A stretch of DNA of 64,000 nt from an uncultured Clostridia bacterium (GCA_937876205.1 CALEII010000045.1:14598-78597), one strand, 5' to 3'. Positions 8,719 through 18,452 are shown, counted from the first letter of the stretch. The notes: generated from the sequence alone by a model not told the origin. A program made the numbers and translations.

Positions 8719-10302
8719 TTATTTTTCTTCAAGTGTTTCTTTGACGGATACAAGCACCTTCTTATCGTATCCTGCAAACTTTTCTTCGACTTCGTCTTTT
8801 TTCATCTTAGGTGTAACAAGGCTTACAACAGGAACAAGTACAAGTCCGCCGACCATTGCAAGAACACCGCTTCTGATTGATGATGCAAACAGGTATGAGA
8901 ACACTTCACCGCTGAATGAAATCACGCCGAATGAAACAAGAAGCTGAATAATTGTGACTGCAATACCGAATGCGTAACAGCACCATACTGAAGCCTTTGT
9001 TATGCCTTTCCAATAAAGCCCATAGAGGAAAGGAGCAAGGAATGCGCCTGCAAGTGCGCCCCATGAAACACCCATCATCTGAGCTATGAATGTAAAGCCG
9101 AACATATCCTTTACAATGGCAATAACTGCCGAAACAATAACGAAGAATGCTATAAAAATTCTCATAACGAGAAGCTTTTTCTTTTCGGTCATCTTCTCTT
9201 TTCTGTTGATAACATCAAGTGTAAGAGTGGAGCTTGATGTGAGAACAAGAGATGAAAGTGTTGACATTGAAGCTGCAAGAACAAGAACAATTACGATTGC
9301 TATTATTACATCGCCCCAGGCATACTGTGATAATGTACCGAGCATTGCCGGAACTATAGCATCAAAAGAAACCTTTCCCTCTGCAGAAACGATACCCGGA
9401 ACCTCACTGTAAAGTCTGCCGAAGCCACCGAGGAAGTAGCATCCGCCTGCAACAATAATTGCAAATACGGTTGAGATAATTGTGCCCTTCTTGATTGAAT
9501 CCTCACTCTTGATGGCATAGAACTTGCCGACCATCTGAGGCAGACCCCAGGTACCCAGTGATGTAAGAATAACAACAAAGAGCAGTGCAAGCGGGTCAGG
9601 ACCGAAGAATGATGTAAAAGAGCCATCCATAGAAGACGTTGTATTTTCTACCTGAGAAAGAGTAGCAACAGCCTCCATAAATCCGCCGTTTGATTTAAGA
9701 ACAGCCGCAATGACTGCAACAATGCCGACAAGCATTATGATACCCTGAACGAAGTCGTTAATGGCAGTTGCCATATATCCGCCGAAAACAACGTATACAC
9801 AGGTCAGCAGAGCCATAACTATTATACACACATAATAGGGAATGTCAAATGCCATATTGAAAAGGCTTGAAAGGCCGTTATAAAGCGAAGCTGTGTAAGG
9901 AATAAGGAAAATGAAAACAATAACCGATGCTGCAATTTTAAGTGATTCGGAATTAAAACGTTTGCCGAAGAAATCGGGCATAGTTCTTGAATCGATATGC
10001 TGAGTCATAACTCTTGTTCTTCTGCCGAGAATAACCCAGGCAAGAAGTGAGCCGATGAAAGCATTGCCGAGACCTATCCATGTGGATGCAAGACCGAAGT
10101 TCCAACCGAACTGACCTGCATAGCCGATAAAAATAACTGCCGAAAAATATGAAGTACCGAAAGCAAAAGCAGTGAGCCACGGTCCTACACTTCTGCCGCC
10201 AAGAACAAAACCGTTAACATCTGTAGCATTTTTACGGCAATATATACCAATACCTATCATACCTGCGAAAAAGACGACCAACAGAATTATTTTAATTGCC
10301 AT
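8719..10302 (-). CDS. Sodium:solute symporter (SSS family)
   Basis: 527 residues with about 13 hydrophobic segments across the whole length, the usual size for PutP/PanF-like carriers. Family features include the N-terminal GGRSVGPWLTAFAFGTSYFSAV region and the long GGYMATAINDFVQGIIMLVG segment. It would couple sodium entry to uptake of an organic solute that I cannot identify. An ATG at 10326 is in frame, but AAAGGAGAGG lies between it and ATG 10302, and so places the start at 10302. Its promoter lies just after the terminator of the GH2 gene, so the two are separate units. Confidence 0.9.
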   Translation of the reverse strand: MAIKIILLVVFFAGMIGIGIYCRKNATDVNGFVLGGRSVGPWLTAFAFGTSYFSAVIFIGYAGQFGWNFGLASTWIGLGNAFIGSLLAWVILGRRTRVMTQHIDSRTMPDFFGKRFNSESLKIAASVIVFIFLIPYTASLYNGLSSLFNMAFDIPYYVCIIVMALLTCVYVVFGGYMATAINDFVQGIIMLVGIVAVIAAVLKSNGGFMEAVATLSQVENTTSSMDGSFTSFFGPDPLALLFVVILTSLGTWGLPQMVGKFYAIKSEDSIKKGTIISTVFAIIVAGGCYFLGGFGRLYSEVPGIVSAEGKVSFDAIVPAMLGTLSQYAWGDVIIAIVIVLVLAASMSTLSSLVLTSSSTLTLDVINRKEKMTEKKKLLVMRIFIAFFVIVSAVIAIVKDMFGFTFIAQMMGVSWGALAGAFLAPFLYGLYWKGITKASVWCCYAFGIAVTIIQLLVSFGVISFSGEVFSYLFASSIRSGVLAMVGGLVLVPVVSLVTPKMKKDEVEEKFAGYDKKVLVSVKETLEEK

Positions 10303-10366
10303 TACTACCTCTCCTTTTCTATTCATTATGTCATTACTTTAAAGCAGTGAAGAAAAATTTAACGAT

Positions 10367-10395
10367 AGTATATACCATTGATTCATATTTGTCAA
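10367..10395 (-). promoter_or_regulatory. Consensus sigma-A promoter of the symporter
   Basis: Minus strand TTGACA (10395-10390), 17 bp, TATACT (10372-10367). The predicted start site near 10360 gives a leader of roughly 60 bases. Confidence 0.85.
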
Positions 10396-10402
10396 GAGAA
10401 AA

Positions 10403-10439
10403 TTAAAAAAATTATGCAGAGTGTTTTTTCACTCTGCAT
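10403..10439 (-). terminator. Terminator of the beta-galactosidase gene
   Basis: ATGCAGAGTG (10413-10422) pairs perfectly with CACTCTGCAT (10430-10439), followed on the minus strand by AATTTTTTTAATTTT. Confidence 0.9.
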
Positions 10440-10447
10440 AAACATAT

Positions 10448-13400
10448 TTAATACTCTGCTATTTCAAACAGAAAGCCGAATTTAAATTCTTTTTCATCAA
10501 TAAGTCGGTTGTTTTCGTCATTATTAAACTCGGAATTTTCACTGATTGCCGTAAATCTGCCGTCAAGATTGAGTATTGTGTAAGGCTCTTTTTCAAGCTC
10601 AAAGTGATGTTTCTTTTCGGTAAGCTGTTCTGCCGAGAAGTGTGAAGCATTAAAGGAGAAATCAGGTATTCCGAAGCCCTTCACCTTAACGGCATTGCCA
10701 CCCTTTCTGCCCACTGCTACCCTTCTTGTTTTAAAGTGGGAAGAATTCTCCTGCGGTCTGACGTAAGGCACATAGTTTTCAGTAACGGTAAGCTCATATT
10801 CACCGAATTTTGCAGCCTTGTATTTATCGGGATATGTTTCAATTTCTCCGAGACCGAAATAACTGATATTCTCAAAATCTTCTCTCAGATGAAGCTCCAT
10901 ACCTATTCTGGGAAGAACGGGTGCCTCTTTTTTGATTTTGCCGTCAATTTCAACTGAAAACGTACCGTCATTATTGAAAATATAATCAACATCGGCCTTG
11001 ATAACAGGGGGATTTGCAGGTCCTCCCAGTGCAATTTTTGTTTTTATGATAATTGCATTTTCTGCCTTTTCAATTTCTGCTGAGTATGTTTTCTGCTTTA
11101 CGTGGTGAAGATTGTTTGCAATCCACGCAGGTGATGAGCCGACATTGTAGCTCGGTGCTCTCCAGAGCTTGAAGGCTGAAGGCTTTTCAAGAATTTCTTC
11201 ACCGTTTCTCTTTATTGAAGAAATTCTGCCATATGCTTTATCAAAAACATATTCATTTTCGCCGTTTGTGATATTTACAAATCTGTCGCCGTTTTCACAG
11301 ACAAGGATTTTTGCCGCTCTTTCCGCAATAACAGACTCACTTTCAATTTCAAACTGTGCAAAGCCGACTTCATAGCCCTTTTCTGCCCAGAGTGTATCAT
11401 TCTTCTGTTTTATTGAGACTGTAAGGAAGGTATCACCTGAATATTCAAAGTTATCAATACCCCAAAGAGTGAATTCCTTTTTATCCTGCGGTGCAATATC
11501 AAGCGACTCAATTCTGCCCGACACGATTGTCATACCGTTGCTTTCAACCTTCCATTCAGCATAAAGGTCAGACAAAGGTGTGAAATAACGGACATTTTTT
11601 ATTGTAAGATTGCAGTCTTTATACTCACATCTGAAAGGCTCATAGACTTTTTTCATATCATAATAGCCGGATCGGGGTGTTCTGTCGAGGAAAACCATAC
11701 CGCCGAGACAGCAGATACCGTTATGAGGATATTCACCGAAGTCACCGCCGTAATAGTAACGGGGGTTGCCGTTTTCATCATCAAGCTTTACAGCGTGATC
11801 ATTCCATTCCCAGATACAGCCGCCGCAATGATTTTCGTATTTATCAACCAGTTTCCAGTATTCGTGAACGTCGCCCGTTGACATACTGCAGACATATTCG
11901 CACCAGTAGAAGGGTTTGTCATAATCGGGATTGTTGAGGTAGCCCTCTGTATAGTTGTAGCCTGAATACATACGGCTTTCCACATCGGAAATATCTGCAA
12001 AGTTTTCGCCTTCGGGAACAGCCTTGAATTCAAGATGTGCATTTTCGTAGTGAACGATTGCATCGGGTTTTCTTGATTTTATGTAATTACGCATTGCACG
12101 GTGGTTTTTACCGCAGCCGCTTTCGTTGCCCAGTGACCACATAACAACACAGCCCTGATTCTTATCACGCTCAAAGAGGTGCTCTGCCCTGTCAACATAA
12201 GCCTTTTCCCATTCGTCAACGGTTGAAAGCATTGACCAACGGAACCAGTCCCAGTCCTCGTCTGTATTCCAGCCCATACCGTGAGTTTCAATGTCAGCTT
12301 CGTTGACCAGATAGAATCCCAGAGCCTGAGCCAGCTCAACAAAACGGGGATCGTTGGGATAATGTGACGTTCTGATACAGTTGACATTTGCCCTTTTCAT
12401 CATAAGAAGGTCTTTCTTCATATCGTCAACCGTTACGACATATCCGTTTACGGTAAAATCGTGACGGTTGATACCTCTGAGCTTTGCCGCCTTTCCGTTG
12501 ATAAGGAGCCTCTTGTCCTTTATCTCCTTTTTACAGAGTGCAACGGGAAACGGGATTATTTCGTCCTCGACTGTCAAGAAAAGCGTATAGATATGCGGCT
12601 TTTCATCGTTCCACATCATAGGCTCATCGATTTTTATTTCGAAATGAGTCTTTGAGCTGTCACCGTTGTTGATGACATATCCTGCAGGGGAAATAAGACC
12701 GTAGCTGATATCGGCTTTTGTATTCAGAGTGCAGTCAACATCAAGAGTTGCCACGGAATAGTCATCATTGAAGCTCTGCTTTATGTAAACATCTTCAAGA
12801 CGGATTTTGTTTCTTGAAAGGATATATACCTCTCTGAAAATACCTGAGAGACGGTAAAAATCCTGATCTTCAAGGTATGAGCCGTCGCACCATTTAACAA
12901 CAAGCACGGCAATTCTGTTTATGCCCTTATGAACATACTTTGTGATGTCAAATTCACTTGTGGCGTGGCTTATCTGACTGTAACCGACAAACTGTCCGTT
13001 TATCCACAGATAGAAGCAGGACGCAACACCCTCGAAGGTGAGAATATTATCTCTTTCTGCCATTTCATCATTCACATAGAATTCTCTTATGAAGACGGAG
13101 CAGGGATTTTCATCGGGCACGTGGGGAGGGTCTGTGGGGAACGGATAATAAAGATTTGAGTAAAGAGGAACATCGTGCTCAACATTCTTGTATAACTGCA
13201 CATTGCCGGGTACAGGCACCTCGGGAAGTGATGCATAATCAAAGCCGTCTGCCCAGAATTCACAGTCAATATCTTCAAAACTCTCATAAAACTTATAATT
13301 CCACTCTCCGCAAAGATTTGTCAGATACGCAGAATTATTACGGTCTCCTGACAGTGCATCGTCAAGACAATCGTAAGGAATAAAATATGCACGGGGCTTC

Positions 13401-13453
13401 AATGTGCCACAGTGCAGAACATCAAGACTTTTTTGATATGAGGGTATTTTCAT
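10448..13453 (-). CDS. Beta-galactosidase, glycoside hydrolase family 2 (LacZ type)
   Basis: 1001 residues, the length and domain order of LacZ: sugar-binding jelly roll (about 40-220), immunoglobulin-like domain, TIM barrel (about 320-620) and a C-terminal beta-sandwich. The acid/base Glu444 is in WSLGNESGCG and the nucleophile Glu519 in FYWCEYV. RGINRHDF and CIRTSHYPNDP are conserved barrel motifs, and VRPQENSSHFKTR matches the LacZ C-terminal signature. There is no signal peptide, so it acts in the cytoplasm on imported beta-galactosides. The ribosome binding site is weak. A repeat remnant and a divergent promoter lie upstream. Confidence 0.94.
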   Translation of the reverse strand: MKIPSYQKSLDVLHCGTLKPRAYFIPYDCLDDALSGDRNNSAYLTNLCGEWNYKFYESFEDIDCEFWADGFDYASLPEVPVPGNVQLYKNVEHDVPLYSNLYYPFPTDPPHVPDENPCSVFIREFYVNDEMAERDNILTFEGVASCFYLWINGQFVGYSQISHATSEFDITKYVHKGINRIAVLVVKWCDGSYLEDQDFYRLSGIFREVYILSRNKIRLEDVYIKQSFNDDYSVATLDVDCTLNTKADISYGLISPAGYVINNGDSSKTHFEIKIDEPMMWNDEKPHIYTLFLTVEDEIIPFPVALCKKEIKDKRLLINGKAAKLRGINRHDFTVNGYVVTVDDMKKDLLMMKRANVNCIRTSHYPNDPRFVELAQALGFYLVNEADIETHGMGWNTDEDWDWFRWSMLSTVDEWEKAYVDRAEHLFERDKNQGCVVMWSLGNESGCGKNHRAMRNYIKSRKPDAIVHYENAHLEFKAVPEGENFADISDVESRMYSGYNYTEGYLNNPDYDKPFYWCEYVCSMSTGDVHEYWKLVDKYENHCGGCIWEWNDHAVKLDDENGNPRYYYGGDFGEYPHNGICCLGGMVFLDRTPRSGYYDMKKVYEPFRCEYKDCNLTIKNVRYFTPLSDLYAEWKVESNGMTIVSGRIESLDIAPQDKKEFTLWGIDNFEYSGDTFLTVSIKQKNDTLWAEKGYEVGFAQFEIESESVIAERAAKILVCENGDRFVNITNGENEYVFDKAYGRISSIKRNGEEILEKPSAFKLWRAPSYNVGSSPAWIANNLHHVKQKTYSAEIEKAENAIIIKTKIALGGPANPPVIKADVDYIFNNDGTFSVEIDGKIKKEAPVLPRIGMELHLREDFENISYFGLGEIETYPDKYKAAKFGEYELTVTENYVPYVRPQENSSHFKTRRVAVGRKGGNAVKVKGFGIPDFSFNASHFSAEQLTEKKHHFELEKEPYTILNLDGRFTAISENSEFNNDENNRLIDEKEFKFGFLFEIAEY

Positions 13454-13540
13454 TATAACACCAACTTTATTTTTTGATAAAATGATATTAACATAAATTA
13501 TGAATTAAATCAACAATTATTTATCGCTGTGTTTTTACAA

Positions 13541-13600
13541 ACCGATCTTAGGGACCGCTGTCTGCACGATATCAATAAATCCCCTCGACAAATTTCTGTT
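13541..13600. repeat. Shortened copy of the palindromic repeat at 32.1 kb
   Basis: TTAGGGACCG at 13548-13557 and CACGATATCAATAAATC at 13565-13581 match the element at 32127-32216. The following CTCGACAAATT resembles CTTGATAAATT in that copy. The central inverted arms are missing, so this looks like a remnant. Confidence 0.6.
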
Positions 13601-13605
13601 TATTA

Positions 13606-13634
13606 TTGAAAAACAGAATATATTGTGCTATAAT
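13606..13634 (+). promoter_or_regulatory. Sigma-A promoter of the DUF1846-mscL-EamA operon
   Basis: TTGAAA at 13606-13611, 17 bp, TATAAT at 13629-13634. The start site near 13641 leaves a 30-base leader before ATG 13672. Confidence 0.85.
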
Positions 13635-13671
13635 ATACGATGTTTGAAAATATTCAAAGAGGCGACAATAT

Positions 13672-15150
13672 ATGATAAAGACAGGATTTGACAACGACAA
13701 ATATCTGAAAATGCAATCTGAGCATATACGCCAGCGTATTTCAAAATTCGGCGGCAAGCTTTACCTTGAATTCGGCGGTAAGCTTTATGACGATTTTCAC
13801 GCTTCAAGAGTTCTGCCAGGCTTTAAGCCCGACAGTAAGCTGCGTATGCTTCTTCAGATGAAAGAACAGGTTGAAATCGTTATCGTTATAAACGCATCTC
13901 ATATTGAAAAAAATAAGCTCCGCAGTGACCTTAGTATCACCTACGATATTGATACTCTCCGTCTTATAGAGATTTTCAGGGGCTTCGGTCTTTATGTAGG
14001 CAGCGTTGTTCTCACCTGTTACGCAGGTCAGCCTCAGGCTCTTGCATTCAAGAAAAGACTTGAGAGCCTCGGCATAAAGGTATATCAGCATTACGCAATA
14101 GAAGGCTATCCGTCAAACATCTCAAAGGTCGTCAGCGATGAGGGCTACGGTCTGAATGAATATATTGAAACAACACGTGAGCTTGTTGTTGTTACGGCTC
14201 CCGGCCCCGGCAGCGGCAAAATGGCAACCTGTCTTTCTCAGCTTTACCACGACAACAAGCGAGGCATTGAAGCAGGATATGCAAAGTTTGAAACATTCCC
14301 CATATGGAATCTTTCGCTCAATCACCCCGTAAACCTCGCATACGAAGCTGCAACTGCAGACCTCAATGATGTTAATATGATTGACCCGTTCCACCTTGAC
14401 GCATACGGTGAGACAACAGTCAACTACAACCGTGATGTTGAAATCTTCCCCGTTGTCAAGGCAATGCTTGAAACGATTTACGGAGAATGCCCCTACAAGT
14501 CCCCCACAGATATGGGTGTAAATATGGCAGGAAACTGCATTTTTGACGATGATGCAGTAAGAAAGGCATCCTGCGACGAAATTATACGCCGTTATTACAC
14601 AGGTCTTTGCGACCAGAAAAAGGGCAAAGCCAGTGACGACACATTGTACAAGCTTGAGCTTCTTATGAAGAAGGCAGGCGTCACGGCAAATGAGAGAAGC
14701 GTCATATCACCTGCTCTGCAGAAGGCTGCTCTCACAGGGCTTCCGGCTGCTGCAATTGAGCTCAATGACGGCAGAATACTGACAGGGAAAACATCTGAGC
14801 TTCTCGGCTCCTCATCTGCTCTTCTTCTTAATGCACTCAAGGCTCTTGCAGGGCTTGACGATGAGCTCCATCTCATCTCACCTGAAACAATTCAGCCCAT
14901 TCAGCACCTTAAGGTTGACCATCTCGGCAACAGAAACCCCAGACTTCACACTGACGAGGTGCTTATTGCTCTTTCAATCTGTGCAGTGACAAACCCTGAT
15001 GCAGAAAAAGCAATGGAACAGCTTGGAAATCTCAGAGGCTGTGAGGTTCATTCAACAGTTATGCTCTCACAGATTGATGAAAAGGTTTTCAAGAGACTCG
15101 GCATTAACCTCACTTGTGAGCCCAGCTATCATTCCAATAAGGAATGTTAA
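13672..15150 (+). CDS. DUF1846 family protein
   Basis: 492 residues, matching the full length of this conserved Firmicutes and Actinobacteria family, for which structures but no settled function are known. Recognisable parts are the N-terminal GFDNDKYLKMQSEHIRQRI, the basic FGGKLYDDFHASRVLPGF and the glycine-rich loop TAPGPGSGKMATCLSQLYHD near 175-195, which looks nucleotide- or phosphate-binding. The protein is soluble. It is first in an operon with mscL and an EamA transporter. I know the family but cannot give a reaction. Confidence 0.92.
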   Translation: MIKTGFDNDKYLKMQSEHIRQRISKFGGKLYLEFGGKLYDDFHASRVLPGFKPDSKLRMLLQMKEQVEIVIVINASHIEKNKLRSDLSITYDIDTLRLIEIFRGFGLYVGSVVLTCYAGQPQALAFKKRLESLGIKVYQHYAIEGYPSNISKVVSDEGYGLNEYIETTRELVVVTAPGPGSGKMATCLSQLYHDNKRGIEAGYAKFETFPIWNLSLNHPVNLAYEAATADLNDVNMIDPFHLDAYGETTVNYNRDVEIFPVVKAMLETIYGECPYKSPTDMGVNMAGNCIFDDDAVRKASCDEIIRRYYTGLCDQKKGKASDDTLYKLELLMKKAGVTANERSVISPALQKAALTGLPAAAIELNDGRILTGKTSELLGSSSALLLNALKALAGLDDELHLISPETIQPIQHLKVDHLGNRNPRLHTDEVLIALSICAVTNPDAEKAMEQLGNLRGCEVHSTVMLSQIDEKVFKRLGINLTCEPSYHSNKEC

Positions 15151-15178
15151 AATAAAAAAAGCAAAGGATGATTTATTT

Positions 15179-15601
15179 ATGAAAAAGTTTTTACAGGAAT
15201 TCAAAGAATTTGCCCTTAAGGGTAATGTGCTTGACCTTGCAGTCGGCGTAATTATCGGTGCCGCATTCAAGGATATAGTTACATCCCTTACAGACAACTT
15301 CATCAACCCCATTCTCCAGCTTATCACGGCAGGTGACCCCATTGAGAAGGCTGAAATCGGCGTTTACGCTTCAAACTTCATCACTGCAATTGTAAACTTC
15401 ATCATTATGGCTTTCATCCTCTTCTGCATTGTCAAGGCTATCAACAAGATGATGACAATCGGCAAGAAAAAGGAAGAGCCTGCAGCTCCCACAACAAAGA
15501 AGTGCCCCTTCTGTATGAGTGAAATTGCCATTGAAGCAACACGCTGCCCCCACTGTACTTCTGTAATTGAAGACGCTGCTGAGGAAGAAGCAACCGTTTA
15601 A
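15179..15601 (+). CDS. mscL: Large-conductance mechanosensitive channel MscL with zinc-ribbon tail
   Basis: 140 residues starting at ATG 15179 behind AAAGGATG. The N-terminal MKKFLQEFKEFALKGNVLDLAVGVIIGAAF is the MscL amphipathic helix and first membrane segment, which lines the pore. The second segment is about residues 65-87. MscL opens under membrane tension to release solutes during osmotic downshock. Instead of the usual short helical bundle, the C-terminus carries CPFC and CPHC about 16 residues apart, a treble of features typical of a small zinc ribbon. The gene lies 28 bp after the DUF1846 gene and directly before the EamA gene. Confidence 0.93.
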   Translation: MKKFLQEFKEFALKGNVLDLAVGVIIGAAFKDIVTSLTDNFINPILQLITAGDPIEKAEIGVYASNFITAIVNFIIMAFILFCIVKAINKMMTIGKKKEEPAAPTTKKCPFCMSEIAIEATRCPHCTSVIEDAAEEEATV

Positions 15602-15602
15602 T

Positions 15603-16487
15603 ATGAAAACTGCTGTAAAATCAAAGTTACAGCTCACCGCATCGATGCTCATTTTCGGCAGCATCGGAATATTTGTAAAATACATACCAATGCCCTCAAG
15701 TGCGATTGCCTTCGCCAGAGGGCTTATCGGTATGATTTTTTTATTGCTGGTGGTGCTGATTTCAGGCAAAAAGCTTTCTTTTGAAAGTATCAGAAAAAAT
15801 CTGCTTCTGCTCATTTTGTCGGGTGCGGCATTAGGCTTCAACTGGATACTTCTCTTTGAAGCATACAACTACACAACAGTTGCAACAGCAACACTCACAT
15901 ATTACCTTGCACCGTTTTTTGTTATGCTTGTGTCACCTTTTCTGCTTAAAGAAAAGCTTACGCTCAAGCAGTTTTTCTGCATCATAGGTGCATTTATCGG
16001 TATGATTTTTGTGTCGGGTGTGATAAAAAACGGTATTCCTCAGGCAAACGAACTCAGAGGAATATTACTGGGAACGGGAGCCGCAGTGCTTTATGCAACG
16101 GTTGTAATTCTTAACAAAAAAATCAAAGAAATCTCTGCTTATGAAAAAACAATAATGCAGCTTGGCGTATCTGCAGTGGTTGTGTTCCCGTATATACTTC
16201 TGACTGAGGATATTACATCAATAAAATTTGAGCCTCTGACAGTTGTTATGCTCGTCATCGCAGGTATTGTTCATACAGGTATTGCATATGCGCTGTATTT
16301 CAGCTCATTAAAAGACCTGAAGGCGCAGACAGCAGCAATTTTCAGCTATATAGACCCTGCCGTTGCAATTCTTCTGTCTGCATTTGTGCTCAAAGAGGGT
16401 ATGGATATTTACGGCATTGTCGGCGCCGTGCTTATTCTCGGCTGTGCACTTCTGAGCGAAGTTAATTTCAAAAAAAGCAAAGCATAA
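15603..16487 (+). CDS. DMT-superfamily transporter (two EamA domains)
   Basis: 294 residues with ten hydrophobic segments arranged as two repeated EamA halves (about 8-135 and 150-290). The second half ends with YIDPAVAILLSAFVLKE, a common EamA motif. It is an inner-membrane drug/metabolite exporter or importer of unknown substrate. ATG 15603 begins one base after the mscL stop codon. An in-frame ATG at 15567 would overlap mscL by 35 bp and is less likely. It is last in the operon, before a strong terminator. Confidence 0.88.
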   Translation: MKTAVKSKLQLTASMLIFGSIGIFVKYIPMPSSAIAFARGLIGMIFLLLVVLISGKKLSFESIRKNLLLLILSGAALGFNWILLFEAYNYTTVATATLTYYLAPFFVMLVSPFLLKEKLTLKQFFCIIGAFIGMIFVSGVIKNGIPQANELRGILLGTGAAVLYATVVILNKKIKEISAYEKTIMQLGVSAVVVFPYILLTEDITSIKFEPLTVVMLVIAGIVHTGIAYALYFSSLKDLKAQTAAIFSYIDPAVAILLSAFVLKEGMDIYGIVGAVLILGCALLSEVNFKKSKA

Positions 16488-16496
16488 TCCGCAAAC

Positions 16497-16525
16497 AAAA
16501 AAAGACCTGAAAAGGTCTTTTTTTT
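16497..16525 (+). terminator. Terminator of the DUF1846-mscL-EamA operon
   Basis: AAAAGACCT and AGGTCTTTT flank a GAAA loop, followed by a run of T. Confidence 0.92.
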
Positions 16526-16534
16526 AACTTTTTC

Positions 16535-16723
16535 AAATCAGAATTTGTCGAGCAGAGCTCGAATGGAAAATTGAAAATGGAAAATGGAAAGTGTCGGAAG
16601 TGCTTCGCACTTTTCCGCTACGCTCTATATAATGTTTTCCGAAGGAAAACCACCTTCATTTTCAACTTTCAATTTTAAATTTTCAATTACAATAATTTAT
16701 CGCACAGCGATAAATTATTGTTT
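16535..16723. repeat. 189-bp multi-hairpin repeat, copy 1
   Basis: Base-for-base identical to 59787-59975. It contains four short perfect hairpins: CGAGC-AGA-GCTCG, AAGTGC-TTC-GCACTT, TTTTCC-GAA-GGAAAA and a 13-pair stem AATAATTTATCGC around ACA. Near each end lies an imperfect long inverted repeat built on AATTGAAAAT. The open frame inside it occurs in both copies and is not a gene. It sits between convergent genes and touches the stop codon of the GH36 gene. Confidence 0.9.
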
Positions 16724-18440
16724 ATCTCACAAACAACATCCCCGCAACGGGAACATCTGCATTCTCAATATCCGCATTGAAGCAACCTGCTGAAATTTCT
16801 TCGCCCATACAATTCACAACCGAATATGCCTTATTCTTAGCATTCTTTATTATTAGCGAAGTGTGCATTGAAGCGTTTACAACAACAGATTCTCTTGTTT
16901 TTATATCAACAACGGGTGTTGTGAATGTCGTGACAACTGATTTGTCACCGAGAGTGCTGCAGGCAATACTGTAATTACACTCAGGGTTTTCTGCGATGAG
17001 CTTGCCGTCGAGAAGCACGTTTTTCCACTCTTTCCAGAATGAAATATAGAATTTCAGCATTTTGTAGTGATTTTCGGGTAGCTTGTCAACACGCACGGAA
17101 ACCTGAGGTACGCCGTAAAGAATGCTTGCGAACTGAAGCGCCGCATTTTCGGCAGAGTCCTCGGTATTCCACATTAGCATATCTGAATGAACGGCAGTTT
17201 TACCGGATGTCAGTCTGAGGTTTATAACACCGACTCTGTTTTTAAGGGTATCACAGGGGCAGTCACCTACACGCAGCATATTGCCGTACTTTCTGATAGA
17301 CGGGCCAACATATGACTGACGGAATTCAATAAGAATATCGGGATTTATTGCAGTAAGTTCACTTCTGACAGCGGTCATAAGTGCGTGAACAGCATCTTCA
17401 AGTGACTGAAAATCACGTTTTTCATCATACTCAAGAGACTTGCCTTTAAGGACAAAAGAGTCAATAAAGTCAAGCTTTAAGCCGTCAAGCTTCCAATTCT
17501 TTACCGCATCAGCATAAATCCCCACAAGGTAATCACGCACTTTTTTATATCTCGGGTCAAGACCGAAGAAATCAATGTCATTGCCCGAGCCTTCAAGAAA
17601 CATACCTTTGAATTCTTCATATTTTGAAGTATATTTACCCATAAACGGCACTGAGTACCATAGCATAACCTTCATATCAATTTTATGAAGCGCATCAACA
17701 AGAGAAACCATATCACCCATTTTTTTAGGTGCCACCTGCCAGTCACCGCAGTAAGCATAGCCTCTGTTGTTGTCATCCGTCTGCCAGCCGTCATCAATTA
17801 TGACAGTCTCAAGCCCTAATTCCCTTGAAGCTTTGCATTCCTTAATGATTTCATCTCTGTCAAGCATCTGATGAAAACTGTACCAGAGTGAATCCATAGG
17901 CATTTTTGCACTTTCGGGAACCGGTGCGGCGGTATATCCGCAATCATTCTCCCACCACTGAACAGTTTCATAAATGCTGTCATAGTAGGGGATGCTCCGC
18001 ATATCAAAGCGTACGGTTGCCGTGTAATGTGTCACGGGTGATGTGGGACGTGTAAAAAATTCAATCACACAGGCAATTGTGGCATCCTCCTCACGCAAGC
18101 CTGTTTTTATGCTTAAAGGTGTGTCAACATCAGAAACTGCTATACACAACTTATTTGTTCCGTTTTTTGAAATAAGTGACTGAACGGGCATCCACGATGC
18201 AAGTCTTGATTGTACGGTAAGCATTGACCAGTCAAAGGCAAGACCGTGGATATCAAGCAGTGACGGATTCCACGTGGAATGAACATCACTTGCACTGTAA
18301 TTCCAGCAAATGCTGAATTTTTCGGGAATTTCTGCAGTGGGCAAGGTCATTTTTACATTAAGATAAAGTATATCACCCTGCCTGACTTCTGCAAGAGAAA
18401 TTTCTGCATTTTTATTTCCGCCCGTAATTGAAAACTCCAT
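16722..18440 (-). CDS. Alpha-galactosidase-like glycoside hydrolase (GH36/clan D)
   Basis: 572 residues from ATG 18440, chosen because AGGTG lies six bases upstream; a GTG at 18449 lacks a ribosome binding site. An N-terminal beta domain is followed by a TIM barrel with ETVIIDDGWQTDDNNRG, the nucleophile motif LDGLKLDFIDSF (Asp about 324) and RVGDCPCD, which would hold the acid/base Asp near 393. These are hallmarks of GH36 and related retaining alpha-galactosidases. There is no signal peptide, so imported oligosaccharides are the likely substrate. It lies 12 bp after the DUF4965 gene, in one operon. Confidence 0.85.
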   Translation of the reverse strand: MEFSITGGNKNAEISLAEVRQGDILYLNVKMTLPTAEIPEKFSICWNYSASDVHSTWNPSLLDIHGLAFDWSMLTVQSRLASWMPVQSLISKNGTNKLCIAVSDVDTPLSIKTGLREEDATIACVIEFFTRPTSPVTHYTATVRFDMRSIPYYDSIYETVQWWENDCGYTAAPVPESAKMPMDSLWYSFHQMLDRDEIIKECKASRELGLETVIIDDGWQTDDNNRGYAYCGDWQVAPKKMGDMVSLVDALHKIDMKVMLWYSVPFMGKYTSKYEEFKGMFLEGSGNDIDFFGLDPRYKKVRDYLVGIYADAVKNWKLDGLKLDFIDSFVLKGKSLEYDEKRDFQSLEDAVHALMTAVRSELTAINPDILIEFRQSYVGPSIRKYGNMLRVGDCPCDTLKNRVGVINLRLTSGKTAVHSDMLMWNTEDSAENAALQFASILYGVPQVSVRVDKLPENHYKMLKFYISFWKEWKNVLLDGKLIAENPECNYSIACSTLGDKSVVTTFTTPVVDIKTRESVVVNASMHTSLIIKNAKNKAYSVVNCMGEEISAGCFNADIENADVPVAGMLFVR

Positions 18441-18452
18441 TCTTATCACCTA

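Noticed and set aside
16584..16793. Open frame beginning MESVGSASHFSATLY, also present at 59836
   Set aside because: It lies within the 189-bp hairpin repeat, has no ribosome binding site and diverges as soon as the repeat ends.
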